DNA from: Sva-07 sp031398325
Lineage (GTDB): Bacteria; Actinomycetota; Acidimicrobiia; Acidimicrobiales; Ilumatobacteraceae
Reading direction: 5' to 3'
Assembly (NCBI GenBank): GCA_031398325.1
Contig: JANNNB010000046.1
Span: 1 to 36,200 of the forward strand
Length of the DNA: 36,200 nt
Shown here: positions 6,091 to 15,035 of the stretch, one piece after another
Position numbering within the stretch: position 1 is the first letter of the stretch
Layout: each line of letters begins with the position of its first letter
Position numbers and translations under genes: made by a program
The notes under the pieces: generated by a model
Seen by the model: only the letters and a program-made list of their open reading frames with translations
The model's database searches: none
Told to the model about the DNA's origin: nothing

Positions 6091-6889
6091 ACTTCAGCAG
6101 CAGCGACTCGATCCGCCGAGCGGCGATCGCGATCCCGACGACCGTGATCGCGGCAAGGATTCCAGCGTGGACGAGCAACACCGGCGACCACTCGCCGAGA
6201 TTCGCCGCTCGGACCAGCACGACCCCGTGGTACAGCGGGCTGAGCTGCACCAGCCACCCCCACTGACCGAACTGTGACACCGGGTAGAACGTCGCCGAGA
6301 ACAGGAAGATCGGCAGCGTCACCGCCGGTACGTACTCGAAGTCCGCCCATGTGCGCATGTAGGTGGTGCAGGCCATGCCGATCGAGGCGAACGCGAATCC
6401 GATCAACACCGCCGCTGGGATCGCAAGGACCGCCCACGGCGACTCGACCATCCCCATGATCCACATCGTCACGAGGAATGCAGCCGAATACGCGCCGCCT
6501 CGCACGACCGCGAATCCGATCTCACCGAGCGCCACGTCGCCGGCCGACATGGGCGTCGCCAGCACCGCGTCGTACAAGTGCGACTGCTTGATCTTGAAGA
6601 AGATGTTCATCGTCGAGTCGTACACGGCGCCGTTCATCGCAGAGGCGGCGAGCAGTGCGGGTGCGACGAACTGGTCGTACGGGACGAGCTGCCCACCGAC
6701 CTCGATGTCGCCGATGAGCGCCGTCAAGCCGACGCGGATCGACAGCAGGTAGAAGAGCGGTTCGAAGAACCCGCTGACGAACAGCATCCAGTTCCGCCGG
6801 TAGACCATCGCACTGCGTTCCATCAGCCGCTGCGGGCTGCGCACGTCGAGCAACGCCGCGGGAACGATACGGCTGACCGTCACCGTCAC
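6089..6889 (-). CDS. ABC-2 type permease (second subunit)
   Basis: 266 residues from the GTG at 6889, which overlaps the upstream permease stop as GTGA. The open frame upstream of this is only an overlap with the neighbour. About six hydrophobic segments are visible, e.g. L-F-V-S-G-F-F-E-P-L-F-Y-L-L-S near the N-terminus, W-A-V-L-A-I-P-A-A-V-L-I-G-F-A-F-A-S, and P-I-F-L-F-S-A-T-F-Y-P-V, the conserved late motif of ABC-2/NodJ-like exporters. With the ATPase at 7713 and the permease at 6886 it forms an exporter with two different membrane subunits. Substrate unknown; relatives carry drugs, lipids or polysaccharide parts. Confidence 0.9.
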   Translation of the reverse strand: MTVTVSRIVPAALLDVRSPQRLMERSAMVYRRNWMLFVSGFFEPLFYLLSIRVGLTALIGDIEVGGQLVPYDQFVAPALLAASAMNGAVYDSTMNIFFKIKQSHLYDAVLATPMSAGDVALGEIGFAVVRGGAYSAAFLVTMWIMGMVESPWAVLAIPAAVLIGFAFASIGMACTTYMRTWADFEYVPAVTLPIFLFSATFYPVSQFGQWGWLVQLSPLYHGVVLVRAANLGEWSPVLLVHAGILAAITVVGIAIAARRIESLLLK

Positions 6890-7716
6890 GGCCGCAGCCT
6901 CCGCCGGAAGGTGACCTGACAGGCCACCCAACCGCCGACGACGAACACGAGCAGCACCGCCAGATGAGCGATCGCCTCCGTGGCTCCGAGGCCGCCGAGG
7001 ACGAGCCCGCGGCACAGCTCGATCCCGTGCCACAGAGGGGTCACCCAGGCGAACTTCTGCAGCCATTCCGGCAACTCGGAGATCGGGAAGAAGGCTCCCG
7101 CGAACAGGAACATGGGCACGATCCCGAACCGCATGATCGTCGGGAACGAGATGTCGCTCGTGCGCGTCGCGGTCCACGCGGCGAGCGGCAACGCGAACGC
7201 CATGCCGCACAACATGGCCGCTCCGACCGCCGGGATCAGTCCCCACGAACGGGTGTCGGGGAAGACCGCGAGCACCACCGCCACGCCCGTTGCGCCGATC
7301 ATCGTGCGCGTCGCGTGGTGGATGGCGAGTCCGGTCGCCACCTCACCCGGCTCGATGGGTGTCGCGACCATCGCGCTGTAGGCGTGCGACCACATGAACC
7401 CGTCCATCGTCGGCCACAGGGCCTCGGAACTGGCGGTGAACATCGCGGTCGTGGCGAGCAGGGCGGTCGCATAGAACGCGAAGTACGACACCCCGCCGAG
7501 CGCTTCGGCCGATGTCGGCCCCTCGTCGACCAGGACCCCGATACCCACGCCGACTCCCAGCAGGTACAGGATCGGCTGCACGAACGCGGCGAGCACGTTC
7601 GCCTTCCAGATTCGCCGGAAGTAGGTGATCTCACGGAACCAGACCCGGATCGGTCCCGGCGTCGGCCGGTGCCAGGTTCGCCTGGAACCGTGTCCGGTGA
7701 CGGCGTCGCTCGTCAT
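6886..7716 (-). CDS. ABC-2 type permease (first subunit)
   Basis: 276 residues. A cytoplasmic N-terminus (~1-35) is followed by the amphipathic R-E-I-T-Y-F-R-R-I-W-K-A-N-V region and six membrane segments, including V-Q-P-I-L-Y-L-L-G-V-G-V-G-I and R-F-G-I-V-P-M-F-L-F-A-G-A-F-F-P-I. The latter parallels P-I-F-L-F-S-A-T-F-Y-P in the next gene, so the two permeases are related paralogues. It overlaps the ATPase stop as ATGA and the second permease as GTGA, giving tightly coupled translation of all three. Confidence 0.9.
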   Translation of the reverse strand: MTSDAVTGHGSRRTWHRPTPGPIRVWFREITYFRRIWKANVLAAFVQPILYLLGVGVGIGVLVDEGPTSAEALGGVSYFAFYATALLATTAMFTASSEALWPTMDGFMWSHAYSAMVATPIEPGEVATGLAIHHATRTMIGATGVAVVLAVFPDTRSWGLIPAVGAAMLCGMAFALPLAAWTATRTSDISFPTIMRFGIVPMFLFAGAFFPISELPEWLQKFAWVTPLWHGIELCRGLVLGGLGATEAIAHLAVLLVFVVGGWVACQVTFRRRLRP

Positions 7717-8631
7717 TCGACCAACGTCCGTCCGGTCAGTCGGAGGAACACGTCTTCGAGGCTGCTGCGCCGAACGAGCGCGCTCTCCGGTACGAGCCCG
7801 CGTGCGTGCACCTCGATCAGCGCCGCTTCACCGTCGCTCGCATAGATCAACAGCCGGTCGGGCAGCACTTCGATGCGCTCACCGATCCCGCCGACGTCGG
7901 TGGCGAGCGCTTCGTTGCGGCCCTGGCCGAACCGCACCTCCAGCACCTCACGTGTCGAGTACTGCGCGATCAGCGATGCAGGCGAACCCTCGGCGACGAT
8001 CGCTCCGTTGTCCATCACCACGAGCCGGTCGCAGAGCTGTTCGGCCTCGTCCATGAAGTGCGTGGTGAGCACCAGGGTCGCCCCGCGCTCCTTCAGCTGG
8101 TACAGCTTGTCCCACAGGAGATGGCGGGCCTGGGGGTCGAGACCGGTCGTCGGTTCGTCGAGCAGCAGCAGGTCCGGTTCGTTGATCAACGATCGGGCGA
8201 TGCTGACGCGGCGCTTCTGGCCGCCCGACAATGGCTCGACCTGACTGCTGGCCCGATCGGTGAGCTGGACGAACTCGAGCAGTTCGGCGGCGCGTTCCTT
8301 CGCGGCGCGACGACCGATGTCGAAGTAGCGGGCGTAGATGACGAGGTTCTCGAGCACGGTCAGTTCGTTGTCGAGCTGATCGGCCTGCGGCACGACACCG
8401 ATCCGCGAGCGAATCCTGCGGCCGTCCTGGTTCGCGTCGAGCCCGAAGATCCGCAACTCCCCGTCGGACATGGGCGACACGCAGCCGATCATCCGCATCG
8501 TCGATGTCTTGCCTGCGCCGTTCGGCCCGAGAAAGCCGAACGCCTCGCCGGGAGCGACATCGATGTCGATGCCGTCGACCGCCGTGAAGTCGCCGAAGCG
8601 CTTGACCAACCCGCGAGCGTGGATGAGCGCG

Positions 8632-8639
<8 letters not shown>
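7713..8639 (-). CDS. ABC transporter ATP-binding protein (NodI/DrrA-like)
   Basis: 308 residues from the ATG at 8639; another in-frame ATG at 8663 would overlap the peptidase gene further. Walker A G-P-N-G-A-G-K-T-S-T, Q-loop V-V-P-Q-A-D, signature L-S-G-G-Q-K-R-R, Walker B L-L-L-L-D-E-P-T-T-G-L-D-P and H-loop T-T-H-F-M-D-E-A-E are all intact. The C-terminal ~80 residues after E-G-S-P are the extra domain common in drug-exporter ATPases. It energises the two permeases encoded immediately downstream. The start overlaps the M20 peptidase stop by 8 bp, so it may also be read from that gene's promoter. Confidence 0.93.
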
Positions 8640-10062
<1,423 letters not shown>

Positions 10063-10068
10063 CGCGTC

Positions 10069-10074
10069 ACCGTA
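10069..10074 (-). promoter_or_regulatory. -10 box TACGGT of the M20 peptidase gene
   Basis: Minus-strand TACGGT ends 6 nt before the ATG at 10062, implying a leaderless message. Three 14-bp tandem repeats lie 36 bp further upstream. Confidence 0.55.
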
Positions 10075-10109
10075 GCGATCAGGAATCGCACCGGGCACGG
10101 TGTGATTCT

Positions 10110-10151
10110 GCGTGGGGTCTCAGGCGTGGGGTGTCAGGCGGGGGGTGTCAG
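10110..10151. repeat. Three 14-bp tandem repeats
   Basis: Units 10110-10123, 10124-10137 and 10138-10151 follow GCGKGGGGTSTCAG with one base different between neighbours. They cover the last codon and stop of the APH-like gene and the region upstream of the peptidase promoter. Either local slippage or an operator array. Confidence 0.8.
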
Positions 10152-11050
10152 CTCAGGACCGCTGCGAGGAGTTCGGTGCCCATGCGCTCGAAACGCTCGC
10201 TGTCGGCCGAGTGCAGGAGGTAGAGCAGCGCAAAATGCAGGGCCCACAGCCGCCCCCGCTGCCAGGTCGCGTCGTCGATCGGCCAGATCACGCCTGCGGC
10301 CGCACGGAAGACCGCCCGATCGGACACGTCGAACAGCATCCACGCAACCGCGAGGTCGACTGCAGGGTCGCCTGCCGTGAGGTCGCCGAGGTCGATCACG
10401 GCACTGATTCGACCGGACGTCACGATCAGGTTCGCCGTGTGCAGGTCGCCGTGTACCCACAGGGCGGGGCCATGCCACTCGGCGAGGTCGCCCAGTCCGG
10501 TCAGCCAACGGCGGACCGCCGCCGCGTCCACCGCCGCGTCCACCGCCGCGTCCGACCCGTCACTCAGCCGTTCGAGGTTGGCCTCGATCCGGGGCACGAA
10601 CTCCGCGATCGGTTGGCCGCGTCGGAACTCGTTGCGCGGGGCGTCGGGCGGAGCCGGGACGTGGAGCGCCGCGAGGAAGTCCCCCAACCGCGTCGCCTCG
10701 CGAGTCGGGTCGGTCAGCTCGACGTCGGCCGCGACGTCGCCGTCGAACCACGCACAGACGCTCCACATCCAGGGGTACCCGCAGCCAGGTCGGCCATTGC
10801 GAACCGGTGCCGGGATCGGGATCGGGAGGTGGCGCGCCAGGTCGGGAAGCCAGCGTTGCTCGTGGGCCACGAGATCGGCGCCCAATTGCCGCCGCGGCAT
10901 CCGTACCGAGAACCGGTCACCGAGACGGAAGATCGCGTTGTCCCAACCGTTCGCCACCAGTTCCAGCGGCAGGGCTGCGAAGTCGGGGAACTGTTCGGCC
11001 AGGAGCGTCCGGACGAGCTCGACCGTGACCTCGACCTCAGCGGCGGGCAT
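10148..11050 (-). CDS. Aminoglycoside phosphotransferase-family kinase
   Basis: 300 residues from the ATG at 11050; a GTG at 11059 is equally possible. N-lobe: N-G-W-D-N-A-I-F-R-L-G-D with R-M-P-R-R as the nucleotide-binding β-strand. C-lobe: catalytic V-H-G-D-L-H-T-A-N-L-I-V and metal-binding V-I-D-L-G-D-L-T-A-G-D-P-A-V-D-L-A, both intact. This is the common APH/MPH-like layout of enzymes phosphorylating aminoglycosides, macrolides or metabolites; genome context gives no substrate and I would not call it a resistance gene. A 12-bp tandem repeat encodes D-A-A-V repeats in a linker. It begins 19 bp after the helicase stop on the same strand. Confidence 0.88.
   Translation of the reverse strand: MPAAEVEVTVELVRTLLAEQFPDFAALPLELVANGWDNAIFRLGDRFSVRMPRRQLGADLVAHEQRWLPDLARHLPIPIPAPVRNGRPGCGYPWMWSVCAWFDGDVAADVELTDPTREATRLGDFLAALHVPAPPDAPRNEFRRGQPIAEFVPRIEANLERLSDGSDAAVDAAVDAAAVRRWLTGLGDLAEWHGPALWVHGDLHTANLIVTSGRISAVIDLGDLTAGDPAVDLAVAWMLFDVSDRAVFRAAAGVIWPIDDATWQRGRLWALHFALLYLLHSADSERFERMGTELLAAVLS
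10521..10556. repeat. 12-bp tandem repeat in the APH-like gene
   Basis: gccgcgtccacc occurs at 10521 and 10533, with a third copy at 10545 ending differently, giving an in-frame Ala/Val/Asp linker expansion. Confidence 0.8.
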
Positions 11051-11069
11051 GTTCTGCACCGCCACGGCA

Positions 11070-12401
11070 TCAGTCTTCCGAGAGGGGAACGGGAATCTCG
11101 GTTTCGTAGTCGGCATGGAACGACGGCAGGTTCAGCAGTCGGACGTCGTTCGAGAACACCTCGACGGGCTTGTCCAACGGCAACCGCATGCCGCGCTGGA
11201 GGATCCGCATCTGCGTGTGCTGGTTGTACTCCACCAGCGTCACCGCCCAGCCATCCTTGCCGGCACGCGCCGTGCGACCCGACCGGTGGAGGTAGTCCTT
11301 CACGTCCTTGGCCGGCTCGTAGTGGATGACGGCGCCGATGTCGTCGATGTCGATGCCACGGGCTGCGACATCGGTGGCAACGAGGATCGACAGCTTGCCC
11401 TCGGCGAACGTGCGCAGCACCCGCTCGCGGGCACTCTGCTGCATGTCGCCATGGAGCGGCGACGCATCGACGCCGAGATCGGCGAGGTTCGTGGCCACCC
11501 GGTCGCACACCCGCTTGGTCTGGCAGAACACGAGCACCTGCGGGATGCTCTTCGCGATCGCGCCGATCACCTTGTCCTTGTCCATGTGGTGCACGGCGAG
11601 GAACAGGTGGTGCATCGTGCCGACCGTGTCGGTGGCCTCGTCGATCGCCACCGTCTCCGGATCGGTCTGGTAGTGGCGGATCAGGTGCCCGACGTCGCCG
11701 TCGAGCGTCGCCGAGAACAGCATCGTCTGGTTGCGACCGGTGCAGTGGCGCAGGATCCATTCGACCTGCGGGGTGAACCCGTCGTCAGCCATGCGGTCGG
11801 CCTCGTCGAGGGTGACGATCTGGCAGTCGCCCAGCTCGACCTCGCCCGATTTCACGAGGTCGATCAGTCGCAGAGGTGTCGCCACGACGATCTCGACGCC
11901 CTTGGCGAGCTCGTCGATCTGATGGTGTCGCGACGCGCCGCCGTACACCGGCAGCACGGTCATGCCGGCGTGCTGAGCGACGGGCTGCAGCACCTCGGCG
12001 ACCTGCACCGCCAGTTCGCGAGTTGGCACGAGCACGAGCCCGAGTGGCTTCGAGGGCTCGGCGACGTCGGTGATGCGGGCGAGCATCGGAACGCCGAAGG
12101 CGAGCGTCTTGCCGGAACCGGTCTTGGCCCGGCCGCAGACGTCGCGGCCGGTCATCGCCACCGGGATCGCCTCGGTCTGGATGTTGAAGGGCATCGCGAA
12201 CCCGCAGGCCGCGAGACCCTCGTCGATGCGCGGCGGCACCCCGAGTTCGGCGAACCCGGTGGGTGCCTCGACGGCGGCGAGCACGTTGAAGCTGGTGAGA
12301 TTCGAGGTGTTGACGTGACCGGCGTCGGACGACTGGCCGGCGGGGCGCGGTGGGCGCCTCTTTCGACGGGGCGCTCCTCGTCGAGCTGCTTGATCTGACA
12401 T
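11070..12401 (-). CDS. DEAD-box RNA helicase
   Basis: 443 residues from the ATG at 12401; the 50 codons upstream are unlike the family. A basic tail (R-R-K-R-R-P-P-R-P, ~11-20) comes first. The Q-motif region has F-A-E-L-G-V and F-N-I-Q-T-E-A-I-P. Motif I is A-K-T-G-S-G-K-T (92-99), Ia P-T-R-E-L-A, II D-E-A-D (199-202), III S-A-T (230-232), then V-A-T-D-V-A-A-R-G-I-D-I (V) and H-R-S-G-R-T-A-R-A-G (VI). All catalytic motifs are intact. Motif Ib reads T-P-L-R (175-178) rather than the usual T-P-G-R. The protein should unwind RNA in an ATP-dependent way, e.g. in ribosome assembly or mRNA decay. A TACGCT -10 box lies 10 nt upstream. Confidence 0.93.
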   Translation of the reverse strand: MSDQAARRGAPRRKRRPPRPAGQSSDAGHVNTSNLTSFNVLAAVEAPTGFAELGVPPRIDEGLAACGFAMPFNIQTEAIPVAMTGRDVCGRAKTGSGKTLAFGVPMLARITDVAEPSKPLGLVLVPTRELAVQVAEVLQPVAQHAGMTVLPVYGGASRHHQIDELAKGVEIVVATPLRLIDLVKSGEVELGDCQIVTLDEADRMADDGFTPQVEWILRHCTGRNQTMLFSATLDGDVGHLIRHYQTDPETVAIDEATDTVGTMHHLFLAVHHMDKDKVIGAIAKSIPQVLVFCQTKRVCDRVATNLADLGVDASPLHGDMQQSARERVLRTFAEGKLSILVATDVAARGIDIDDIGAVIHYEPAKDVKDYLHRSGRTARAGKDGWAVTLVEYNQHTQMRILQRGMRLPLDKPVEVFSNDVRLLNLPSFHADYETEIPVPLSED

Positions 12402-12411
12402 TGTGCGCCGC

Positions 12412-12417
12412 AGCGTA
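12412..12417 (-). promoter_or_regulatory. -10 box TACGCT of the helicase gene
   Basis: Minus-strand TACGCT ends 10 nt before the ATG at 12401; the transcript would be leaderless or have a 2-4 nt leader. Confidence 0.45.
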
Positions 12418-12472
12418 TCGGCTCGATCTGACCTGCGCGGCGAACGGTGTGGCCGTCGCCACCCACTCGTGC

Positions 12473-12478
12473 TATGGT
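12473..12478 (+). promoter_or_regulatory. leuA promoter -10 box (TATGGT)
   Basis: TATGGT preceded by TGC (an extended -10) ends 8 nt before the leader-peptide ATG at 12487, so transcription should begin at or next to that ATG. No good -35 hexamer is seen about 17 bp upstream. Confidence 0.55.
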
Positions 12479-12486
12479 TCATCCCG

Positions 12487-12519
12487 ATGACGCGCGGAAT
12501 GCTGCTTCTCCTTACGTAG
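12487..12519 (+). CDS. leuA leader peptide (four consecutive Leu codons)
   Basis: A 10-codon frame M-T-R-G-M-L-L-L-L-T-stop whose run CTG CTT CTC CTT is followed two codons later by TAG. It sits between the leuA promoter and a strong intrinsic terminator, 118 bp before leuA. A leucine-rich leader in front of leuA is the classic sign of attenuation: ribosomes stalling at the Leu codons when charged tRNA-Leu is scarce would change folding downstream. The ATG lies 8 nt after the -10 box, so the leader is probably translated from a leaderless transcript; a shorter version could start at the internal ATG at 12499. Confidence 0.75.
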   Translation: MTRGMLLLLT

Positions 12520-12547
12520 GGCGAGCGCCACATATCCGCGTTCGCCC
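12519..12547 (+). promoter_or_regulatory. Leader RNA hairpin after the Leu codons
   Basis: GGGCGAGCGC (12519-12528) pairs with GCGTTCGCCC (12538-12547) over 10 bp with one G-U, loop of 9 nt. The 5' arm starts on the last base of the leader stop codon, so a ribosome at the stop would cover it, while one stalled on the Leu codons would leave it free. A leuA leader element with a pseudoknot is known in actinobacteria; this hairpin could be part of such a structure. Confidence 0.6.
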
Positions 12548-12550
12548 GCA

Positions 12551-12585
12551 CCCCCCGCCCTCCGGCCGGGGGGTTCTTGCTTTTT
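12551..12585 (+). terminator. Intrinsic terminator of the leuA attenuator
   Basis: CCCCCCG (12551-12557) pairs with CGGGGGG (12567-12573), loop of 9 nt, followed by TTCTTGCTTTTT (12574-12585). This is the only hairpin in the window with a real T-tract, and it lies before leuA, as required for transcription attenuation. Confidence 0.85.
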
Positions 12586-12627
12586 CAGGTCCGTTTCCCG
12601 TTCACCCGCTCGCTCCATCTCGACTCC

Positions 12628-12632
12628 AGGAG
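12628..12632 (+). promoter_or_regulatory. leuA ribosome binding site AGGAG
   Basis: AGGAG with 5 nt spacing to the ATG at 12638. Confidence 0.75.
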
Positions 12633-12637
12633 TTCCC

Positions 12638-14372
12638 ATGCCTCCCCAACCCGTCACCCCGAAGCCCATGGCCTTCAGCCACTACCGACCGTTCGTTCCG
12701 GTCGTACTCACCGACCGCACCTGGCCGAACGTGATCATCGACAAAGCCCCGCTGTGGTGCTCGGTCGACCTGCGCGATGGCAACCAGGCGCTCATCGATC
12801 CGATGGATCCCACCCGCAAGCTGCGCCTGTTCGAGGAACTCGTCGCGATGGGGGTTCAAGGAGATCGAGGTCGGCTTCCCATCGGCCAGCCAACCCGACT
12901 TCGACTTCGTCCGCCAGCTCATCGAGGAGGACCGCATCCCTGACGATGTGACCATCCAGGTGCTCACGCAGTGTCGCCAGGAGCTGATCGAGCGCACCTA
13001 CGAGAGCATCGCCGGCGCTTCGAAGGCGATCGTGCACTTCTACAACTCGACCAACCCGCTGCAGCGCGAGGTCGTGTTCGGCCTCGACAAGCAGGGCATC
13101 ATCGACGTCGCCGTGAGCGGCGCGACGCTGTGCCGCAAGCTCGAACGGGAGATGGGCGACACGGTCATCCGGTACGAGTACTCGCCCGAGAGCTTCACGC
13201 TGACCGAGCCCGACTTCGCCATCGAGATCTGCGAAGCGGTGATGGACGTCGTCGAGCCGACGCCGGACAACCCGATCATCCTCAACCTGCCGGCAACGGT
13301 CGAGTGCTATTCACCGAACGTCTACGGCGACGTGATCGAGTGGTTCGGCCGCACGATCAAGCAGCGCGCATCCGTGGTGATCTCGCTGCATCCGCACAAC
13401 GATCGCGGCTGCGCCGTCGCCGCCGCCGAGTTCGGCGTCATGGCCGGTGCCGATCGCGTCGAGGGGACCCTCTTCGGCAATGGCGAACGCACGGGCAACG
13501 TCGACGTCGTGAACCTGGCGATGAACCTGTTCATGAACGGTGTCGACCCCGGACTCGACGTCACCGACATCGACCGGCTGCGCCGCACGGCCGAGTACTG
13601 CAACCGTCTGCCGGTCCATCCCCGCCACCCCTACGTCGGCGACCTGGTCTACACCGCGTTCTCCGGCAGCCACCAGGACGCGATCAAGAAGGGCTTCGAC
13701 GCGCTCGACACCCGGCGCGACGACTCGGGCGACTACGACCAGAGGGGTGAGCCGTACCTGCCGATCGACCCGGCCCACGTCGGCCGATCGTACGAAGCAG
13801 TCATCCGTGTGAACAGCCAGTCCGGCAAGGGCGGCGTGGCGTACGTGATGAAGACCGAACACGGCTTCGACCTTCCCCGCCGCTTCCAGATCGAGTTCTC
13901 CAAGAAGATCCAGCACATCACGGAGGACTCGGGCACCGAAATCACGCCCGGCGTCATGTGGGATGCGTTCCGAAGCGAGTACATGCCTGCTGAGCCGTCG
14001 TTCAAGCTGCGCAGCCACGAACTGCACACCCGCTCGGCCGACGACGGCGGTCGCACGACCATCCAGGTGCAGCTCGAGGTCGACGGCGCGGCGCACTCGA
14101 TCCGCGGCGAAGGTGACGGGCCGGTCGAGGCGTTCGTGGCTGCGCTCGTGGCCGAGTTCGGCTCGATGGTCGGTGACGGCTTCGACGTCCTCGACTATGC
14201 CGAGCACGCGATCGGCAAGGGCGCCGATGCACAAGCCGTCGCGTACGTCGAGACCGTCACGGGCGGTGAGTCGGGGAACGCAGCGACGCGTTGGGGACTC
14301 GGCACCGATCCCGACATCACGACCGCGTCGTTGCGCGCCGTGCTCGCCGCTTTCGAACGCCATCGCCGGTAG
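12638..14372 (+). CDS. leuA: 2-isopropylmalate synthase LeuA, reading frame broken by one extra G
   Basis: Condenses acetyl-CoA and 2-oxoisovalerate, the first step of leucine synthesis. Frame one (12638 to ~12850) encodes M-A-F-S-H-Y-R-P-F, the catalytic W-C-S-V-D-L-R-D-G-N-Q-A-L and L-F-E-E-L-V-A-M-G. Homology then continues in the next frame as F-K-E-I-E-V-G-F-P-S-A-S-Q-P-D-F-D-F-V to 14372. The break is at the G-run 12850-12854: five Gs where four would keep A-M-G-F-K-E-I-E-V in frame. Later features are intact: metal ligands in S-L-H-P-H-N-D-R-G, G-N-G-E-R-T-G-N, and the C-terminal LeuA allosteric domain (~440-577) for leucine feedback. Total ~577 residues, normal for the family. The extra base is most likely a homopolymer sequencing error, else a recent inactivation or a +1 shift. 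Regulated by the attenuator upstream. Confidence 0.9.
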
Positions 14373-14409
14373 CGGCACGCGGTCGCCCGAACGGTCCGCG
14401 GCCGCGTTG

Positions 14410-14415
14410 TAGCCT
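14410..14415 (+). promoter_or_regulatory. -10 box TAGCCT of a leaderless gene
   Basis: TAGCCT ends 6 nt before the ATG at 14422. The identical hexamer with 7 nt spacing occurs before 31929 and, on the minus strand, before 31873. Confidence 0.55.
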
Positions 14416-14421
14416 CGGGCC

Positions 14422-14793
14422 ATGTCGTCTGCCGCGTCAGCGTCGTTCCGGCGGCTGCTGCTGTTCCTGATCCTGGTCGCCGCGGGCGGAGCGGTGTTCG
14501 CCAAGCTTCGTGCCCGGAGCGGGGTGGATGCCGCAACGCCCGAGTGGCCCCCGTTCGAACCGCGCATCGTCCCGACGATCCCACCGGACGATCGTCCCGA
14601 CCAGGTGCGCGACACGTGGACGAGGCCCACGGCAGACGGCACGCCGCCCGAGGGCTACCCGGTCAAGGTGAAGGTGAGCTCCGGGATCTTCCATGTGCCG
14701 GGTGGCCGCTTCTACGACCGCACGACGGCGGACCGCTGCTACCCGAGTGCGGCCGCAGCCGAAGCGGACGGGTACCGTCCAGCAAAGTCGTGA
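14422..14793 (+). CDS. Small membrane-anchored protein with conserved C-terminal HVPGG motif
   Basis: 123 residues. One hydrophobic anchor (~11-27) follows a short Ser/Arg N-terminus. A Pro-rich segment (~40-78) leads to the C-terminal ~45 residues, V-K-x-K-V-S-S-G-I-F-H-V-P-G-G-R-F-Y-D-R-T with C-Y-P-S-A-A-A-A-E-A-D-G-Y-R. This resembles a short conserved domain found at the C-termini of various actinobacterial and phage proteins; I do not know its function and am not sure of its database name. The ferredoxin follows 19 bp later, possibly cotranscribed. Confidence 0.75.
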   Translation: MSSAASASFRRLLLFLILVAAGGAVFAKLRARSGVDAATPEWPPFEPRIVPTIPPDDRPDQVRDTWTRPTADGTPPEGYPVKVKVSSGIFHVPGGRFYDRTTADRCYPSAAAAEADGYRPAKS

Positions 14794-14802
14794 AGAGAGA
14801 AC

Positions 14803-14806
14803 GGAG
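14803..14806 (+). promoter_or_regulatory. Ribosome binding site GGAG deciding the ferredoxin start
   Basis: GGAG with 6 nt spacing to the GTG at 14813; the open frame extends upstream to 14693 but that part overlaps the previous gene and is not ferredoxin-like. Confidence 0.65.
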
Positions 14807-14812
14807 AACGTC

Positions 14813-15004
14813 GTGAAGGTGAGTGTCGATTTCGATCTGTGCGCATCGACCGGATCGTGCATGCAGGTGTGTCCCGAGGTGTTCGAGGTGCGCAGCGATG
14901 GCTACCTCTACATCCTCCAGGAGGAACCCGGCGAGGAGCTGACCGCGAAGGTCAACGACGCCGCCGACCTCTGCCCGACCGGCGCGATCACCGTCGAGGC
15001 GTGA
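14813..15004 (+). CDS. Small ferredoxin, probably [3Fe-4S]
   Basis: 63 residues. The motif C10-A-S-T13-G-S-C16-M-Q-V-C20-P and the C-terminal C54-P-T-G-A-I place it in the single-cluster bacterial ferredoxins. The position that holds the second cluster Cys in [4Fe-4S] proteins is Thr13, so C10, C16 and C54 would ligate a [3Fe-4S] cluster; C20 is left without an obvious partner. Such small ferredoxins often serve cytochrome P450s or oxygenases, but none is encoded nearby. Soluble electron carrier. PyrF follows after 31 bp; that link looks positional only. Confidence 0.88.
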   Translation: MKVSVDFDLCASTGSCMQVCPEVFEVRSDGYLYILQEEPGEELTAKVNDAADLCPTGAITVEA

Positions 15005-15035
15005 CCACCAGGCCCTGACCGGACCGCACGAGCCC

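Noticed and set aside
6890..7246. N-terminal extension of the second ABC permease
   Set aside because: It overlaps the first permease gene in another frame and has no permease features; the GTGA overlap at 6886-6889 fits a normal operon junction.
10148..11050. Calling the APH-like gene an antibiotic resistance gene
   Set aside because: The family includes many metabolic kinases, and nothing in the context indicates a drug substrate.
10377..12398. 673-codon plus-strand open frame opposite the APH-like and helicase genes
   Set aside because: No recognisable motif, low-complexity basic composition, and fully antisense to two clear genes.
12850..12854. Programmed frameshift in leuA as the primary explanation
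   Set aside because: No known LeuA needs recoding, and the event is a single base in a homopolymer, so sequencing error or simple mutation is more likely.
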